The notes under the pieces: model-generated | The model's database searches: none | The model's input: the letters and a program-made list of their open reading frames with translations, nothing else | What the model was told of the DNA's origin: nothing | Part shown: one piece after another, positions 33,908 through 43,031 of the stretch | How positions within the stretch are numbered: the first letter of the stretch is position 1 | How the letters are laid out: every line of letters starts with the position of its first letter | Assembly (NCBI GenBank): GCA_020437395.1 | Contig: JAGQWJ010000026.1 | Location: forward strand, 1 to 44,697 | Direction: 5' to 3' | Origin: Ignavibacteriota bacterium | GTDB taxonomy: Bacteria > Bacteroidota > Ignavibacteria > Kapaibacteriales > UBA2268 | DNA: 44,697 bases | Program-made: the position numbers and the translations under genes

Positions 33908-36229
33908 ATGAAAGAGAAAAAAGAAAGAGTATTTCCCACTAAACCTGAGTGGAAGATAATATTAGATCATCTTGTTTATCAAGATAATTCTATCTTATAT
34001 AAGCTTTGTAGGAAGATGATTATACATTTAGAAAGAATGAAAATACCGGAAATCTATTTTCTTATTGAAGAACTAAATCCTACTTTATCTAATGATAAAC
34101 ATTCACAGGCAGTGGGACCAAATTGGCCAAAACCAAAAGGTAATCCTTTAATTCCTCGAGAAATTATAAAAAAAGTATTTGATATAGCTGATAAATATGT
34201 TCCAGACGATGAATTGACCCAACAAATTACACAATGGCTTCATAAAGAAAAACTATCTAATCTTTCGAGAGTATTAGAGAAGAGACAAGCCCCCCTTGTA
34301 GATGTAATTGAGGCACTTAAAACTTATTTTCAACATGGTGGTAGTAAAGAATTCACAAGTGTAGATGAAAGGATTGGTGTCAGAGTGGCAATTATTTATA
34401 GATTTCTCAGTGAAAATTTGAAATATATCAATATTGCAAAACATTATATCACCTTAATGGCAATAGAAAAAATATTTGAAAGGTTTTTGGGACCAGCTTA
34501 TGGTTATGGAAAAGTTGGTGGTAAAAGTGCAGGTATGATTCTTGCAGAACAGATACTAAATGTGAAAAAACAAAAGATTCCAATATTAGAGGATGTTCAA
34601 TCACCAAAAAGTTGGTTTCTTACGTCTGATGGAATATTAGAATTTATAAATTATAATGCATTAGATGAATTTAATTATGTAAAATATCAATCTTTAGACC
34701 ATATAAATCTTGAATTTTCATTTATTGAATATATTTTTAAGAATTCAAAATTTACCCCAGAAGCTATTAATGCGTTCAATATTATATTAGATGATTTGGA
34801 AGGTAAGCCTATTGTTATAAGGTCATCGTCATTATTGGAAGACAGTTTCGAAGCAGCATTCACTGGGAAATATAAATCATTATTTATATCTAATGTAGGA
34901 ACAAAAGAAGAAAGATTAAATGCTTTAACGAATGCAATTGCTGAGGTTTATGCAAGTACATTAGGACCAGATCCAATCCAGTATAGAAAAGAAAAGGAAC
35001 TTCTCGATTTTAGGGAAGAAATGGCTATTTTAATTCAAGAAGTAGTTGGCAATAAAATGGGCAAATATTTTTTACCCGCTTTTGCTGGTGTTGCAATGAG
35101 CCATAATGAGTTTAGGTGGTCTAGTAGAATAAAAAGAGAAGACGGAGTAATAAGATTAGTTGCAGGACTTGGAACAAGAGCTGTCGATAGAACTATTGAC
35201 GACTATCCAAAATTGATCTCTCCTGGTTCACCTGATATAAAAGTTAATCAGACTGTTAAAGACACGATAAGATATTCTCAGAATAAAGTGGATGTTATAA
35301 ATTTAGAAACAAATAAATTTGAATCGGTAGAATATGATGAAGTTATTAAAGAGTGTAATGGTAACTATCCAAGCATAGAAAAGATTGTATCATTTATAAG
35401 GGGACAAACTTTAATTGATCCAGTAAGTTCATTTGTCGATTTTACATCTGAAAGCTTAGTTATTACATTTAATGGTTTAATAAAAAATACGTCATTTATA
35501 GAGAAAATGAATACAATTCTCAATGAATTGTCAGATGCTTACCAAAGTCCTGTTGATATTGAATTTGCTTCGGATGGTGACAAACTATATTTGCTACAAT
35601 GCAGACCTCAGTCCCAATTCGGAGCTGAAAGTCAAATAACAATTCCACCTGATGTTACGGAGGAAACAAAAATATTCAGTAGTACTAAGTACATTAATAA
35701 TGGTATGTTCGACGATATTGGATTTGTTGTATATGTTACTTCAGAGGGTTATTCTTCTTTGGAAACAGATGATGATATGCGAAATATTGGAAAGATAATT
35801 AGCAGTTTGAATCAATCTCTTCCTAAAAGAAGATTTATTTTAATAGGTCCGGGTAGATGGGGAAGTAAAGGCGATATTCAACTCGGGGTTTCTGTTAATT
35901 ATTCTGATATTAATAATACTGCTATGTTGATAGAAGTTGCAAAGAAAAACAAAGACTATGTACCAGAGCTATCTTTCGGAACACATTTTTTTCAAGACTT
36001 AGTTGAAGCGAATATTAAATATTTACCTCTTTATCCAGATGAGGATGGTGTCATATTCAATGAAAAATTCTTTTATGACACACCTAATAGTTTATCTCAA
36101 TTTGTAGATGATGTTGAAAAATATGAGAACGTTGTAAGACTTATTAATGTTGAACACTTTAAAAGAAATGGTAAAGTTCATATATATATGGACGGTGAAA
36201 ATGGGAAGGCATTGGCATTTGTTAAATAA
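33908..36229 (+). CDS. PEP/pyruvate-binding ATP-grasp domain protein lacking the phospho-His domain
   Basis: 773 residues. Residues 1-190 are a helical lead of unknown type. The PPDK/PEP-synthase N-terminal ATP-grasp domain spans about 195-570: PAYGYGKVGGKSAGMILAEQ (196-215), PIVIRSSSLLEDSFEAAFTG (301-320), ILIQEVVGNKMGKYFLPAFA (374-393), and closes with YLLQCRPQSQ (561-570). The mobile phospho-His domain (TSxxGGxxSHAAI) and the PEP/pyruvate TIM barrel are missing. Instead residues ~580-773 form a domain with FILIGPGRWGSKGDIQLGVS (643-662) and LSFGTHFFQDLVE (688-700). So it is not a complete PEP synthase; it may phosphorylate or ligate an unknown substrate with ATP. Single gene, divergent from fumC, stop codons abutting the DnaJ gene. 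Confidence 0.82.
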   Translation: MKEKKERVFPTKPEWKIILDHLVYQDNSILYKLCRKMIIHLERMKIPEIYFLIEELNPTLSNDKHSQAVGPNWPKPKGNPLIPREIIKKVFDIADKYVPDDELTQQITQWLHKEKLSNLSRVLEKRQAPLVDVIEALKTYFQHGGSKEFTSVDERIGVRVAIIYRFLSENLKYINIAKHYITLMAIEKIFERFLGPAYGYGKVGGKSAGMILAEQILNVKKQKIPILEDVQSPKSWFLTSDGILEFINYNALDEFNYVKYQSLDHINLEFSFIEYIFKNSKFTPEAINAFNIILDDLEGKPIVIRSSSLLEDSFEAAFTGKYKSLFISNVGTKEERLNALTNAIAEVYASTLGPDPIQYRKEKELLDFREEMAILIQEVVGNKMGKYFLPAFAGVAMSHNEFRWSSRIKREDGVIRLVAGLGTRAVDRTIDDYPKLISPGSPDIKVNQTVKDTIRYSQNKVDVINLETNKFESVEYDEVIKECNGNYPSIEKIVSFIRGQTLIDPVSSFVDFTSESLVITFNGLIKNTSFIEKMNTILNELSDAYQSPVDIEFASDGDKLYLLQCRPQSQFGAESQITIPPDVTEETKIFSSTKYINNGMFDDIGFVVYVTSEGYSSLETDDDMRNIGKIISSLNQSLPKRRFILIGPGRWGSKGDIQLGVSVNYSDINNTAMLIEVAKKNKDYVPELSFGTHFFQDLVEANIKYLPLYPDEDGVIFNEKFFYDTPNSLSQFVDDVEKYENVVRLINVEHFKRNGKVHIYMDGENGKALAFVK

Positions 36230-36245
36230 TTAATCCAATGCCTTC
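36205..36245. terminator. Hairpin built from the last codons of two convergent genes
   Basis: Perfect 11-bp inverted repeat GAAGGCATTGG (36205-36215) / CCAATGCCTTC (36235-36245); the 19-base loop holds both stop codons. Only short T runs follow on each side, so termination is plausible but not certain. Confidence 0.6.
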
Positions 36246-37156
36246 AAATTTTCGAATAATTTTCTTTGTTTTGATGTTAGTTTTGTTGGTAATATTGGAT
36301 ATAACTTAACATATAAATCACCTTTAGAAGATGTTTTATAATGCTTAAAACCTAATCCACTAAATTTCAATTTTTTTCCAGAAGGTGTTGCTTCTTTCAA
36401 TTTAAAAGCAATTTTATTTCCAAAGACATCAATTGTTTCTTGCCCCCCCAATACCATACTTGTTAACGGTACATACTTTTCTATAATTAAATTATCACCT
36501 TTTCTCTCATAACCTTCCGGAGTTGTTATGTTCACTTTAATGTATAAATCGCCACTAGGACCACCATTTTTTCCGCTGACTCCTTTACCAGATAATTTCA
36601 GCTCATGTCCATCTACAATACCAGCTTTAAAATTAATACTGATTCTTTCATCGTTTATTTTCAAATTTTTAGAAGTACCATTATAAGCTTCTTCTAAGGT
36701 AAGGTTCACAGAAGTCTTGTAGTCAGCACCTTTTTGTGGTTTAGGTCTCGTACTTCTTTGACCAAAACCTCTATTTCCGCCCCCGAATATTCGTTCAAAG
36801 AAATCTGAAACTCCGCCATTGCTTTGACCACCAAACATATCTCCAACATTTCCATAGCTTTGTTTGCCTTGGCTACCAGAAAACCAATCAGACCAATCAA
36901 AATCGCTATTTACTCCACCAGATTGTCTATGTTGGTTATATCTACTTCCCAAATTATCATATTTAGATCTCCGTTCCTTATCTTTTAAAACTTCGTATGC
37001 CTCTGAGATTTCTTTAAATTTTTCTTCAGATTCTTTGTTGTTTTGATTCATATCAGGATGATATTTTTGGGCTAATTTTCTATAAGCTTTTTTAATTTCA
37101 TCTTGAGTAGCTGTTTTTTGTACCCCAAGTACTTTATAATAATCCTTAAACTCCAA
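36230..37156 (-). CDS. DnaJ-type co-chaperone without zinc finger (CbpA-like)
   Basis: 308 residues if started at TTG 37156, giving the canonical [12 protein letters not shown]; a TTG five codons earlier is also possible and no in-frame ATG exists. J domain 3-67 with the DnaK-stimulating HPD at 33-35 in KYHPDMN; a Gly/Phe/Ser-rich linker (about 75-145, [16 protein letters not shown]); then the two C-terminal substrate-binding beta domains ([16 protein letters not shown] onward, [37 protein letters not shown], split between them). CxxCxGxG zinc repeats are absent, so it is the class B CbpA type, working with DnaK. Divergent from the HD-GYP gene. Confidence 0.9.
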   Translation of the reverse strand: MEFKDYYKVLGVQKTATQDEIKKAYRKLAQKYHPDMNQNNKESEEKFKEISEAYEVLKDKERRSKYDNLGSRYNQHRQSGGVNSDFDWSDWFSGSQGKQSYGNVGDMFGGQSNGGVSDFFERIFGGGNRGFGQRSTRPKPQKGADYKTSVNLTLEEAYNGTSKNLKINDERISINFKAGIVDGHELKLSGKGVSGKNGGPSGDLYIKVNITTPEGYERKGDNLIIEKYVPLTSMVLGGQETIDVFGNKIAFKLKEATPSGKKLKFSGLGFKHYKTSSKGDLYVKLYPILPTKLTSKQRKLFENLKALD

Positions 37157-37251
37157 ATTACATTTCCACAATTAGTTCGACTTTCTTAGTTACCTAAATA
37201 AATTTCCTTAATTTCCGATTATACTTTTATAGACGAAGTAAACAAAAAATT

Positions 37252-38142
37252 ATGAGCAATAATACGAAAGAACTTGAAGAAATAATAGAAAAGTTAGGAA
37301 CTCAATTAGCAAACAATGTTTATGATACAATTAAAACATTGCAATTTTCTCTTGATTTAACGGAGAGATATTATGAAAATAGTCATTCTAGATATGTTGG
37401 TGATTTATCAGCAAAAATGGCTAAGTTACTTAGTCTAGATGAAGAAGATATTTTTGTTATTAAAACTGCAGGTCTTTTACATGATATAGGAAAAATTGGA
37501 TTTAGAGACACAGCACTTTTTAAGAGTCCTTCTGAAATGACAACAAGAGAATTTAAACAATATAAACTCCACGTTGATATTGGTCGTGAAATGCTTTATA
37601 ATCATAGAGCATTGCAAGCAGTTGCTGATGTAATTTACCAACATCATGAAAATTTTGATGGCACGGGTTTCCCTGAAAAACTACATAAAAATCAGATTTT
37701 GTTAGGAGCTAGAATTATAAACATTGTTGATTTTTTTCACAACGCAATGCATAAGTCAATGAATGTATCAAGTATAGCTGATATATCTCAGAAAACTAAT
37801 GCTACTGATTATTTACAAGAAACTCAAAGAAAATTTGATAATGTAATAGAATATATTGAAGATCAAAAGAATATTAGGTTTGATCCCGAATTGGTTCATC
37901 TATTTATCAAACTTGTAGAATCTGAAAGGAAAAAAATTGAAGGGTATTTAGTAAAGCGAATTCACATCACAAATATAAAACCAGGGATGATATTTGCGGA
38001 TAGTTATTACAGTTCATCTGGTTTATTAATAGCTAATAAAGGAGAAGTAGTTGTTAACGAGACTTTAAGAGCACTGTATAGATGCGTAGAATCGAATCAA
38101 ATACCACAAAAATTACTAATGTTAGCTGATAATAGTTATTAA
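37252..38142 (+). CDS. HD-GYP domain protein (variant GFP motif)
   Basis: 296 residues. HD-GYP core about 35-190: HSRYVGDLSAKMAKLL (His45), AGLLHDIGKIG (His77-Asp78), His107, HHENFDGTGFPEKL with His131-His132, and NIVDFFHN (Asp160). Metal ligands look intact, but GYP reads GFP (139-141) and the HHExxDGxGYP glutamate spacing is altered (HHENFDG). Cyclic-di-GMP hydrolysis is the family activity; whether this variant keeps it is open. The C-terminus (about 235-290, ITNIKPGMIFADSYYSSSG, LLIANKGEVVVNETL) is a cap-like module like the stand-alone protein at 20950. holA follows after 2 bases. Confidence 0.88.
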   Translation: MSNNTKELEEIIEKLGTQLANNVYDTIKTLQFSLDLTERYYENSHSRYVGDLSAKMAKLLSLDEEDIFVIKTAGLLHDIGKIGFRDTALFKSPSEMTTREFKQYKLHVDIGREMLYNHRALQAVADVIYQHHENFDGTGFPEKLHKNQILLGARIINIVDFFHNAMHKSMNVSSIADISQKTNATDYLQETQRKFDNVIEYIEDQKNIRFDPELVHLFIKLVESERKKIEGYLVKRIHITNIKPGMIFADSYYSSSGLLIANKGEVVVNETLRALYRCVESNQIPQKLLMLADNSY

Positions 38143-38144
38143 TT

Positions 38145-39191
38145 ATGTTAAATAAATTCAATCAAAAAAGTATTCCTAATGTTATCTTGTTATTTGGCGA
38201 AGAGTCGTTCTTAGTTGATGAACAATTAGATTTAATTACTAATATGTTGATTGATGATGGACTAGATATAAATTCTATTGAAAAATTAGACGGAAGTAAA
38301 ATTAATGAACAAGAAATTGTAGATAATGCAAATAACTTATCTTTAATTTCCCCAAAAAAGTTGTTGATTATAAATAACTTTGACTTGTTATATAAGAATA
38401 AAAGAAAGTCAAATCCAATTTTCGTAAATTATGTTCATAACCCAAACCCTAGCACAACAGTAATCCTAAAAGGTATCCCCAGTAAACTTAATGGCATTTC
38501 AAAGGATTTGAAAAATTTAAAGAAAGCTTCAAGTGCCAAAACTAAAATTGAAAAATTACCTGAAGTTCTCAAATATTTAATTCTGAATGACTTTTTCATT
38601 GAATTTCCAAAATTATATGAAAATGAAATACCTGACTGGGTAGTTAGAAGAGTAGCAAAATATAAAAAACAAATTGATATACAAACAGCTAATCTTTTAG
38701 CTTTGAGTTGTAATTCTATAAGAGAGATTGATAATGAACTCGATAAACTCAATGTTTATTTAGGTAACAAGGAACACATTACAATAAACCATGTAGAAGA
38801 AATTGTAGGTATAAATAAAGAAAATAATGTTTTCGAATTAACTAAAGCTATAGGATTAAGAGATTTGGATACCTCTCTTAGAATTACTGATAACCTACTG
38901 AGTCATTCTAATCAATCAGTTCTGATATTGATAACTTTAAGTAGATATTTTTTAACACTTTTCAAATTACTTGATGAAAGAAAAATGACTCAAAATAAAT
39001 TTCAATTAGCAGGAAAAATTGGAGTCAATCCTTATTTTATAGATGAGTATTTACGGGCACTTAGTAAATATTCACCCTCTGAAATAGAAAATATCATATC
39101 TTTACTTTCAAATGCAGATGAAGAATTAAAATCGACTTCAACCGATTATAAATATCTTTTGTTTAGAACTCTTACCGATATAATTGCATAA
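38145..39191 (+). CDS. holA: DNA polymerase III delta subunit
   Basis: 348 residues. Clamp-loader subunit that opens the beta sliding clamp. NVILLFGEESFLVDEQLDLI (11-30, split as read) is the typical N-terminal delta start; SLISPKKLLIINNF (about 66-79) and VILKGIPSKL follow, then the central LALSCNSIREIDNELDKL helix pair (about 185-202) and the C-terminal collar helices (SVLILITLSRYFLTLFKLLD near 264-283, TDYKYLLFRTLTDII at the end). The spacing after the HD-GYP gene is 2 bases, so the two are probably co-transcribed; proS follows after 64 bases. Confidence 0.88.
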   Translation: MLNKFNQKSIPNVILLFGEESFLVDEQLDLITNMLIDDGLDINSIEKLDGSKINEQEIVDNANNLSLISPKKLLIINNFDLLYKNKRKSNPIFVNYVHNPNPSTTVILKGIPSKLNGISKDLKNLKKASSAKTKIEKLPEVLKYLILNDFFIEFPKLYENEIPDWVVRRVAKYKKQIDIQTANLLALSCNSIREIDNELDKLNVYLGNKEHITINHVEEIVGINKENNVFELTKAIGLRDLDTSLRITDNLLSHSNQSVLILITLSRYFLTLFKLLDERKMTQNKFQLAGKIGVNPYFIDEYLRALSKYSPSEIENIISLLSNADEELKSTSTDYKYLLFRTLTDIIA

Positions 39192-39255
39192 AAATAATTA
39201 ATCATAAACTCGAATTTCTTAAATTTGATTTTATGAAAAAGAAAAAATTAAAAAA

Positions 39256-40959
39256 ATGTATCAAAGTCAATATTTTATTCCTACTTTAAAAGAAATTCCA
39301 AATGATGCACAAATGCCCTCTCATCAACTAATGCTCCGTGCAGGGTTAATAAGACAAATTGCAGCGGGTGTATTTTCTTGGTTACCCTATGGTTATAAGA
39401 TTCTTAAGAAAGTACAAGATATACTTAGAGAAGAGTTGGATGCTATTGGTGGACAAGAATTTCTATTACCAGCATTGAATCCCAAAGAAATCTGGGACCA
39501 AACTAATAGGGTAGAGGCAATGGGCGATGTGATGTTTCATTTAAAAAATAGAGATAATCTTATTCTAGCACCAACGCATGAAGAAATTATTGCTTATCAT
39601 GCATCACAAAGTATAAAATCATATAAAGACCTTCCTCAAATATGGTATCAAATACAAAATAAGTTCAGGAATGAACCTAGACCAAAATCTGGAGTAATGA
39701 GGGGAAGACAGTTTCTAATGAAGGATTCGTACTCACTTGATGCTTCTGAAGAAGGACTAGATATTAGTTACGAAAAACACTCTTTAGCTTATCATAGAAT
39801 ATTCGAAAGATGCGGAATTAAGTTTTTTGTAGTAGGAGCTTCGTCTGGGGCAATGGGTGGAAGTAAATCTCAAGAATTTATGGTTGAAAATTCATTTGGT
39901 GAGGATACTTGTGCAGTAAATTATGAATCAGGTTATTCATCAAATATGGAAGTAGCTGTTTCTTATGTTCAACCTCTAGGTAGGATAGAGAACTCTCCAG
40001 AATATGAAAAATTTGCAACTCCAAATGCAAAAACGATTAATGAGCTTGCTGAACAATTTGAATTAGAGGTAAATACTTGTGCAAAATCTGTTGTGTATGT
40101 TGTTGACTCTGAGCTTGTTCTAATTTTAATGAGGGGGAATGACGAGCTAAATGAGTCAAAACTACAATCATTTTTTGAAACTAATCAAACCAGACCTGCA
40201 GAAGAAGATGAAATAGTGAAATGTTTTGGTGCTAACCCTGGTTCTTTGGGACCAATCAATATAAAAACACCTATAAAGATTTATGCTGACAACCTTCTAA
40301 AAGATGCAAATGGGTTAGTGAGTGGTGCAAATGAGAACGGATTTCATTTTAAGAGTATTGATTTATTAAGAGATTGTAAAATAGAAGGATATTCAGATTT
40401 CAGAACTGTTATAGCAGGGGAAGCAGATATTCTATCAGGTAAACCTCTTAAAGTAGTTAATGCTATTGAGTTAGGACATATATTCAAGCTTGGGACGAAA
40501 TACTCCAATGCACTTGGTGCCAAAATTCTTGATGAGAATGGTAAGGAAAAGCCAATTGTTATGGGGAGTTATGGAATAGGTGTTGAAAGAATTCTTGCAT
40601 GCATAATTGAACAGAACCACGATGAAGATGGTATCGTTTGGGATAAAGATTTAACACCATTTCATATTCATATACTTGGATTGGCTTATGATAAATCTGA
40701 AATAGTTCAAGATAGTTGCAATCAATTAAAATCTGAACTTGAGAAACTTAGATTAGAGGTGCTTTTGGATGATAGAAAAGAAAGACCCGGTTTTAAATTC
40801 AAAGATGCAGATTTACTAGGTATTCCAATTCAAGTGATAATTGGTGACAGGGGATTAAGTGAAGATAAAGTCGAATTGAAGTTTAGAAAATCAGGTGAGA
40901 AAATAGAAGTAAAGACTACGGATATATTGAATCACATAACAAAATTCTACAATATATAA
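39256..40959 (+). CDS. proS: Prolyl-tRNA synthetase (bacterial type)
   Basis: 567 residues, close to E. coli ProS (572). Charges tRNA-Pro and carries the editing insertion. Class II motif 1 lies in RQIAAGVFSWLPYGYKIL (about 32-49) and GDVMFHLK; motif 2 is FRNEPRPKSGVMRGRQFLMK (about 135-154); the editing domain (INS/YbaK-like) spans about 230-385 (KSVVYVVDSELVLILMRGND, GSLGPINIKTPIKIYAD); motif 3 is MGSYGIGVERILACIIEQ (about 434-451). The C-terminal anticodon domain holds LLDDRKERPGFKFKDADLLG. The stop overlaps the next ATG by one base (TAATG). Confidence 0.97.
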   Translation: MYQSQYFIPTLKEIPNDAQMPSHQLMLRAGLIRQIAAGVFSWLPYGYKILKKVQDILREELDAIGGQEFLLPALNPKEIWDQTNRVEAMGDVMFHLKNRDNLILAPTHEEIIAYHASQSIKSYKDLPQIWYQIQNKFRNEPRPKSGVMRGRQFLMKDSYSLDASEEGLDISYEKHSLAYHRIFERCGIKFFVVGASSGAMGGSKSQEFMVENSFGEDTCAVNYESGYSSNMEVAVSYVQPLGRIENSPEYEKFATPNAKTINELAEQFELEVNTCAKSVVYVVDSELVLILMRGNDELNESKLQSFFETNQTRPAEEDEIVKCFGANPGSLGPINIKTPIKIYADNLLKDANGLVSGANENGFHFKSIDLLRDCKIEGYSDFRTVIAGEADILSGKPLKVVNAIELGHIFKLGTKYSNALGAKILDENGKEKPIVMGSYGIGVERILACIIEQNHDEDGIVWDKDLTPFHIHILGLAYDKSEIVQDSCNQLKSELEKLRLEVLLDDRKERPGFKFKDADLLGIPIQVIIGDRGLSEDKVELKFRKSGEKIEVKTTDILNHITKFYNI

Positions 40960-41774
40960 TGAATTTACAAGCTGATTTACATACTCATACTGTCCATTCT
41001 GATGGTGTTTTAACAGTAAAACAACTCTTTGAAAAAGCCAAGAAAGCTGGTTTTTCAGGATTCAGTATAACAGATCATGATACAATGTCAGGTGTAGTTG
41101 AAGGACTTACTCTCATTGAAAACTATAAATTCAAATTTATTTCTGGTGTAGAACTTACTACACATGTTGAGAACAAAGAAATTCATTTACTTTCTTACGG
41201 CATTGATCCTTTGCACGAAGAATTAAACAATAAATTGCTTAATCTGCAAAAATCACGAGAGAAAAGAGCTGAAATAATAGTTAGTAAATTAGCTGACCAT
41301 GATATTAATTTAGATATGGATGAGATAAAAAAGAAAGCTAAAGGTGCTTCGATTACACGTCCTCATATAGCTAAAGAAATGTTAGATGGAGGTTATGTAA
41401 AAAACTATAAGGAAGCTTTTGACGTTTATATAGGTGATAACTTACCGGCTTTCGAAGGAAAAGAAAAGTTCGATATTGTTGATGCAATTAGATTAGTACA
41501 TGAAGCTGGTGGTAAAACTGTTGTGGCTCATCCAAATAAATACATTACAAAGGAAGAAATGAGATTTATGATTAAAAATGGATTAGATGGTATAGAAGTT
41601 CTACATCCCTCTCATAATGAACATCACATTAGATATTGGCGAAGATGGTGTATAGAAAACAAGCTAATTGCTACTGGAGGATCTGATTATCACGGTTCAA
41701 GACCCTACGATGAAGAGAATTTTGGTCGATGGAAAGTGAATGTTGAAGTTATAGAGAAATTATTAAATAAATAA
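40959..41774 (+). CDS. PHP-domain phosphoesterase
   Basis: 271 residues. Metal-binding PHP motifs are complete: DLHTHTVHSDG (6-16), SITDHDTMSG (35-44), GVELTTHVENKEIHLLSYG (about 62-80), RPHIAKEML (about 134), VVAHPNK (about 188-194), and GGSDYHGSRPYDEENFGRW near 240-258. This trinuclear-metal layout matches the YciV/RNase AM-type group, which acts on short RNA ends or 3',5'-nucleotide bisphosphates; the exact substrate is not readable from sequence. Translationally coupled to proS (1-base overlap), and followed by tRNA-Leu after 5 bases. Confidence 0.9.
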   Translation: MNLQADLHTHTVHSDGVLTVKQLFEKAKKAGFSGFSITDHDTMSGVVEGLTLIENYKFKFISGVELTTHVENKEIHLLSYGIDPLHEELNNKLLNLQKSREKRAEIIVSKLADHDINLDMDEIKKKAKGASITRPHIAKEMLDGGYVKNYKEAFDVYIGDNLPAFEGKEKFDIVDAIRLVHEAGGKTVVAHPNKYITKEEMRFMIKNGLDGIEVLHPSHNEHHIRYWRRWCIENKLIATGGSDYHGSRPYDEENFGRWKVNVEVIEKLLNK

Positions 41775-41779
41775 CCCAT

Positions 41780-41863
41780 ACGGGAGTGGCGAAACTGGCA
41801 GACGCGCTGTCTTGAGGGGGCAGTGACCTTAAGGTCGTGTGGGTTCAAATCCCATCTCTCGTA
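41780..41863 (+). tRNA. tRNA-Leu (anticodon GAG)
   Basis: 84 nt. Acceptor stem ACGGGAG / CTCTCGT (one G-U pair), D-arm with GG, anticodon stem CTGTC / GGCAG around loop TTGAGGG, giving anticodon GAG (reads CUC/CUU). The long variable arm (GACC-TTAA-GGTC) marks a class II tRNA such as leucine; the T-arm is GTGGG-TTCAAAT-CCCAT. Discriminator A73; CCA is not encoded. It begins 5 bases after the PHP gene stop. Confidence 0.95.
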
Positions 41864-41864
41864 C

Positions 41865-41903
41865 AAAAAAAGCACTATAATGTTATAATTATAGTGCTTT
41901 TTT
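41865..41903. terminator. Bidirectional intrinsic terminator (tRNA-Leu / sodC)
   Basis: GCACTATAA / TTATAGTGC stem with loop TGTTATAA, extended by A-run and T-run on either side. Starts two bases after tRNA-Leu and lies 13 bases beyond the sodC stop. Confidence 0.92.
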
Positions 41904-41915
41904 AATTTAAGTCAC

Positions 41916-42491
41916 TTATTTAGATATCCCAATAACCCCACACGCTACTCTTGCACCTGCTCCACCAGTGGGTTGAGTTTTCATATCGTCTTCTCCTGCA
42001 TGAACTATTACACCTCTACCTAAAATACTGTTTGGGCCAGAAAAAGATAACTTATCCGTTATAAAAGTTATTTTTGCAATACCTTCTTCATTTGCTTCTA
42101 AGTTACCCAAATCTCCTACATGTGTCTCGTGGTCTTCTAATCCACCATGGTTATCATAATCTGTGAAGAAATGTCCTCCAGCAGATTTACCATCTGGTGA
42201 ACTACAATCACCAAATTCATGTATATGAAATCCATGCTTTCCAGGAGAAATATTATATACTTCAGCAATCACTTTGATTCTTCCGTCTTCCATCTTCGTA
42301 AAAACTACTTGTCCATTTGCGTCACTTCCTTCTGTTGGATAAAGTAATGCTATTGCAGATTCTACGTTTGATATTTCAGTCTTTACAGTCGAAATATTAT
42401 TATGTTCCTCATGTTGGTGATTTGCTTCACTACATGATATGAAGAGAAGTGCAGAAGTAGCCATTGAAATTATTAGTTTTAATTTATTCAC
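41916..42491 (-). CDS. sodC: Cu/Zn superoxide dismutase, lipoprotein form
   Basis: 191 residues with a GTG start at 42491 (an in-frame stop lies 9 codons upstream and no ATG intervenes). N-terminal signal ends LLFISC, a lipobox-like site with Cys20, so the enzyme is probably membrane-anchored in the periplasm. Copper and zinc ligands: HGFHIHEFGDCS (copper His pair), GGHFFTDYDNHGGLEDHETHVGDLGN (split; zinc histidines and Asp) and VIVHAGEDDMKTQPTGGAGARVACG with the last His, Cys and the active-site Arg. Dismutates superoxide. Single gene, divergent from the next lipoprotein. Confidence 0.94.
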   Translation of the reverse strand: MNKLKLIISMATSALLFISCSEANHQHEEHNNISTVKTEISNVESAIALLYPTEGSDANGQVVFTKMEDGRIKVIAEVYNISPGKHGFHIHEFGDCSSPDGKSAGGHFFTDYDNHGGLEDHETHVGDLGNLEANEEGIAKITFITDKLSFSGPNSILGRGVIVHAGEDDMKTQPTGGAGARVACGVIGISK

Positions 42492-42551
42492 ATTATACCC
42501 AAAATTGTTAAAAAAATACTAATTTTAAACGAAATTAATTTGATTTATTTT

Positions 42552-43031
42552 ATGACAAAGTACAAAGTATTACTAATAGTATTGTTATCTTTTTTTTTCT
42601 TATCATGTAACAAGGGGTTGGAACCACCTGAAGTTTCTCAATCTGCTGTATTGAGTATTGATATTAGGTTCGATAATGATTGGCCGAATAAAGACAGTAT
42701 ATATGGACTAAGAGTTGCGGCTTTTAAATTACCGCCTTCACAGAATTTAATAAGTGAGGTATTTAATGGTAATGCTGAAATCAAAGATATAGATAGTGAA
42801 TATGGCAGTAATAATTTTAATACAAATTTTGTTTATGATAATTTGCCCATTGAACTAAAGTATATCGTGGTAGCCTGGCAATATGACTCATTGCTTACTT
42901 CCCAAAAGATTGTAGGAGTATATAATAAAACAAATTACAATGAACCTAGTTTGGTTACTCTAAATAGTGGTGATTCAATAAACATAGTAATAGAGGTAGA
43001 TTGGAATGATTTCCCACCGCAACCTTTTTAA
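42552..43031 (+). CDS. Small lipoprotein upstream of a TonB receptor
   Basis: 159 residues from the ATG at 42552 (the longer frame begins with TTG). Signal peptide MTKYKVLLIVLLSFFFLSC gives a lipidated Cys19. The mature part is acidic with alternating strands (AVLSIDIRFDNDWPNKDSI, YGLRVAAFKLPP, LKYIVVAWQYDSL, SLVTLNSGDSINIVIEVDW), suggesting one beta-sandwich domain. I do not recognise a family. Its last 26 bases overlap the start of the TonB-receptor gene in another frame, so the two are translationally coupled and probably act together at the outer membrane. Confidence 0.72.
   Translation: MTKYKVLLIVLLSFFFLSCNKGLEPPEVSQSAVLSIDIRFDNDWPNKDSIYGLRVAAFKLPPSQNLISEVFNGNAEIKDIDSEYGSNNFNTNFVYDNLPIELKYIVVAWQYDSLLTSQKIVGVYNKTNYNEPSLVTLNSGDSINIVIEVDWNDFPPQPF

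Noticed and set aside
33908..36229. Phosphoenolpyruvate synthase (ppsA).
   Set aside because: The phospho-histidine domain and the PEP/pyruvate barrel are missing, so the complete reaction is not supported.
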